Part shown: positions 62,756 through 64,000 of the stretch, piece after piece | Numbering within the stretch: position 1 is the first letter of the stretch | How the letters are laid out: every line of letters starts with the position of its first letter | Assembly (NCBI RefSeq): GCF_003385955.1 | Contig: NZ_QRDW01000008.1 | Span: forward strand, 62,001 to 126,000 | DNA length: 64,000 nt | Direction of reading: 5' to 3' | Source of the DNA: Aestuariispira insulae | GTDB lineage: Bacteria; Pseudomonadota; Alphaproteobacteria; UBA8366; Aestuariispiraceae | The notes under the pieces: generated by a model | Databases searched by the model: none | What the model was told of the DNA's origin: nothing | What the model saw: only the letters and a program-made list of their open reading frames with translations | Made by a program: the position numbers and the translations under genes

Positions 62756-64000
62756 TCAAGGCTGGACCCCCTGCGGGGTTTTGCCGGTGATCAAAGCGCT
62801 GGGGTTGCGCTCCAGATAGGCCGAGAGATTGCGGATGGAGCGTGCGGAAGCGGAAAGCTCGCGCAGCATGTTTTCCAGGTCGTAGCGGAGGGGCGAACCA
62901 TCGGCCAGCATGGAATTGGCGGCACCGAACATCAGCTGTGCGGATTGGATGGTTTTCTCCGTTTGTGCCAAGGTCGCCCTGGCATCGGCTAACGCGCCGG
63001 CCGCTTCGGGGATCACAGTCTGGTCCAAATTCTGCGTCAGGTCCTGTGCATTCTCCGCCAGCGTGCGATATTCAAGCAAGGTTGCGTTCAAGGTCCGGAC
63101 AGTTTCCTGGATATCGTCCGATGTCACCAGTTGTTCCACGCCCTCTGCCGTGCGCAGCATGCTGTTGGAAAGCTGGTCAATCGGCAGCCTCTCGATTTTT
63201 TCCACCAATTGGGTGATGGAGGTGGTGATTTCCTCCAGGCTGGTGGGGATGGTGGGAATTTCCGGGAAACCGTAACGATTGCGCTTGGAATAGTTCGCGG
63301 GTTTATCCGGTTCCATCACCAAATCTACAAACAGCTGGCCGGTCAGGAAGCTGCCGGTTTTCAATTGCGCCCGCATGCCATGCTCGATTTGTTGCTTTAG
63401 GCCGCCGGTCATGCTGGGAACATCGGCGCTGCTATCGACAAAGCGGATGCGCTGGGGTTCCAGCTGGATCAGGACCGGTATGAAGAAATCCCCGGTGGAA
63501 CGGTCGATCTCTAGATTGATATCGGTGACTGTGCCAACCCGGATTCCCTTGAATTCCACTGGTGCCCCCACATTCAGGCCACGCACCGACCCTTCAAAAT
63601 AAAGAATGAAGGACTGTTTTTCTGTATATTGCGCCTCTTCAATATCCTCTTCGCTGCCAAACAGGGTGAATTGATGCCCATCCGGCGCAGGTGCCGCATC
63701 TTCCAGGGAGACGGGCGTTGAGAATTCGATACCGCCCAGCACGAGGCTTTGCAGGGAGGAGGCGTTAAGCTTCATGCCCTCCGCGGTTAAAGAGAGATTG
63801 ATGCCGCTGGAATCCCAAAAGCGGGAGGAAACAGTGACCAATGCATCATAGGGGGCCTTGATGAAGATCCGGGTTGTGATGGATTGTTTGTCATCAGAGA
63901 GCGAATAGCCCAAAATTTCGCCCGCCTCGAAACCGCGATAATAGACCGGGGATCCGACTGAGTAACTGCCCAGCTTCCGGGACGCGAGGATGAATTCCCG
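62756..64000 (-). CDS. pqiB: PqiB-type MCE protein, cut by window edge
   Basis: C-terminal 414 codons of a multi-MCE-domain protein; the frame stays open to the right edge, so the start and probably one or more MCE domains lie outside. Visible MCE motifs are GSPVYYRGFEAGEILGYSL at the edge and VGAPVEFKGIRVGTVTDINL near the middle, each the beta-barrel signature for forming hexameric rings. The C-terminal part (about the last 190 residues; VEKIERLPIDQLSNSMLRTA; ALADARATLAQTEKTIQSAQ) is helical and forms the long needle in PqiB. It is co-transcribed with pqiC; pqiA is expected upstream outside the window. Confidence 0.92.
   Translation of the reverse strand, partial: REFILASRKLGSYSVGSPVYYRGFEAGEILGYSLSDDKQSITTRIFIKAPYDALVTVSSRFWDSSGINLSLTAEGMKLNASSLQSLVLGGIEFSTPVSLEDAAPAPDGHQFTLFGSEEDIEEAQYTEKQSFILYFEGSVRGLNVGAPVEFKGIRVGTVTDINLEIDRSTGDFFIPVLIQLEPQRIRFVDSSADVPSMTGGLKQQIEHGMRAQLKTGSFLTGQLFVDLVMEPDKPANYSKRNRYGFPEIPTIPTSLEEITTSITQLVEKIERLPIDQLSNSMLRTAEGVEQLVTSDDIQETVRTLNATLLEYRTLAENAQDLTQNLDQTVIPEAAGALADARATLAQTEKTIQSAQLMFGAANSMLADGSPLRYDLENMLRELSASARSIRNLSAYLERNPSALITGKTPQGVQP

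Noticed and set aside
1-64000. tRNA, rRNA or CRISPR loci
   Set aside because: Inspection of the intergenic gaps showed no TPsiC-type GGTTCGAATCC block, no rRNA signature and no regularly spaced repeats.

Overview
The window reads as chromosomal DNA of a Gram-negative alphaproteobacterium, probably a marine member of the Rhodospirillales/Sneathiellales-like lineages. This is inferred from gene content, not from a database match. The main clues are a DUF4167 protein beside prmC, the truA/dapE/dapD block, the ptsP-lysC/ubiG block, a GTTC-N7-GTTC LexA box of the alphaproteobacterial type, and beta-hydroxyaspartate-cycle genes typical of marine alphaproteobacteria. Coding density is high. I see no rRNA, tRNA, CRISPR array, insertion sequence or prophage.

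Layout. 1-4.2 kb: RND efflux permease (cut by the left edge) and its lipoprotein adaptor. 4.4-10.6 kb: an SDR dehydrogenase, an HExxH protein, cysH (APS reductase), metA, a DUF2946-like plus PCu(A)C copper pair, truA and a membrane protein. 10.7-15.0 kb: dapE-dapD, an SOS-type small gene, a VOC protein, coaA. 15.1-23.6 kb: secA, an unrecognised protein, gmhA, a Lon-like protease, a MOSC protein and DUF4167. 23.8-31.0 kb: a long housekeeping run transcribed leftwards, rodZ-ispG-hisS-hemA-prfA-prmC. 31.2-36.0 kb: ptsP, lysC and divergent ubiG. 36.2-39.5 kb: two stand-alone solute-binding proteins flanking a chemoreceptor. 39.5-48.3 kb: xerC-thpR, an aldo/keto reductase, FIST, a tesA-type esterase divergent from a YbbA/YbbP-type ABC system, and a Bax-inhibitor-1 protein. 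48.8-53.0 kb: MFS transporter, DksA-like, EVE, dodecin, two unrecognised proteins and a macrodomain protein.

53.1-56.2 kb holds the most distinctive metabolic unit: bhcB-bhcC-bhcD, three of the four enzymes of the beta-hydroxyaspartate cycle for glyoxylate assimilation, without bhcA or bhcR next to them. 56.4-59.5 kb has two separate MarR-regulated units, each with inverted repeats at its promoter: an Acg-type Tat-exported nitroreductase-like protein with its MarR, and a MarR-DUF2000-MaoC operon. 59.5-62.1 kb is a large hybrid-free sensor kinase with two PAS regions. The window ends inside a pqiB-pqiC (MCE/lipid transport) operon.

The features most worth a second look are the incomplete bhc cluster, a LexA box sitting inside the promoter of an unknown 123-aa gene, an 11-G homopolymer inside a membrane-protein gene, a glutamyl-tRNA reductase gene (C5 haem route) in an otherwise alphaproteobacterial setting, and the paired palindromic MarR operators.
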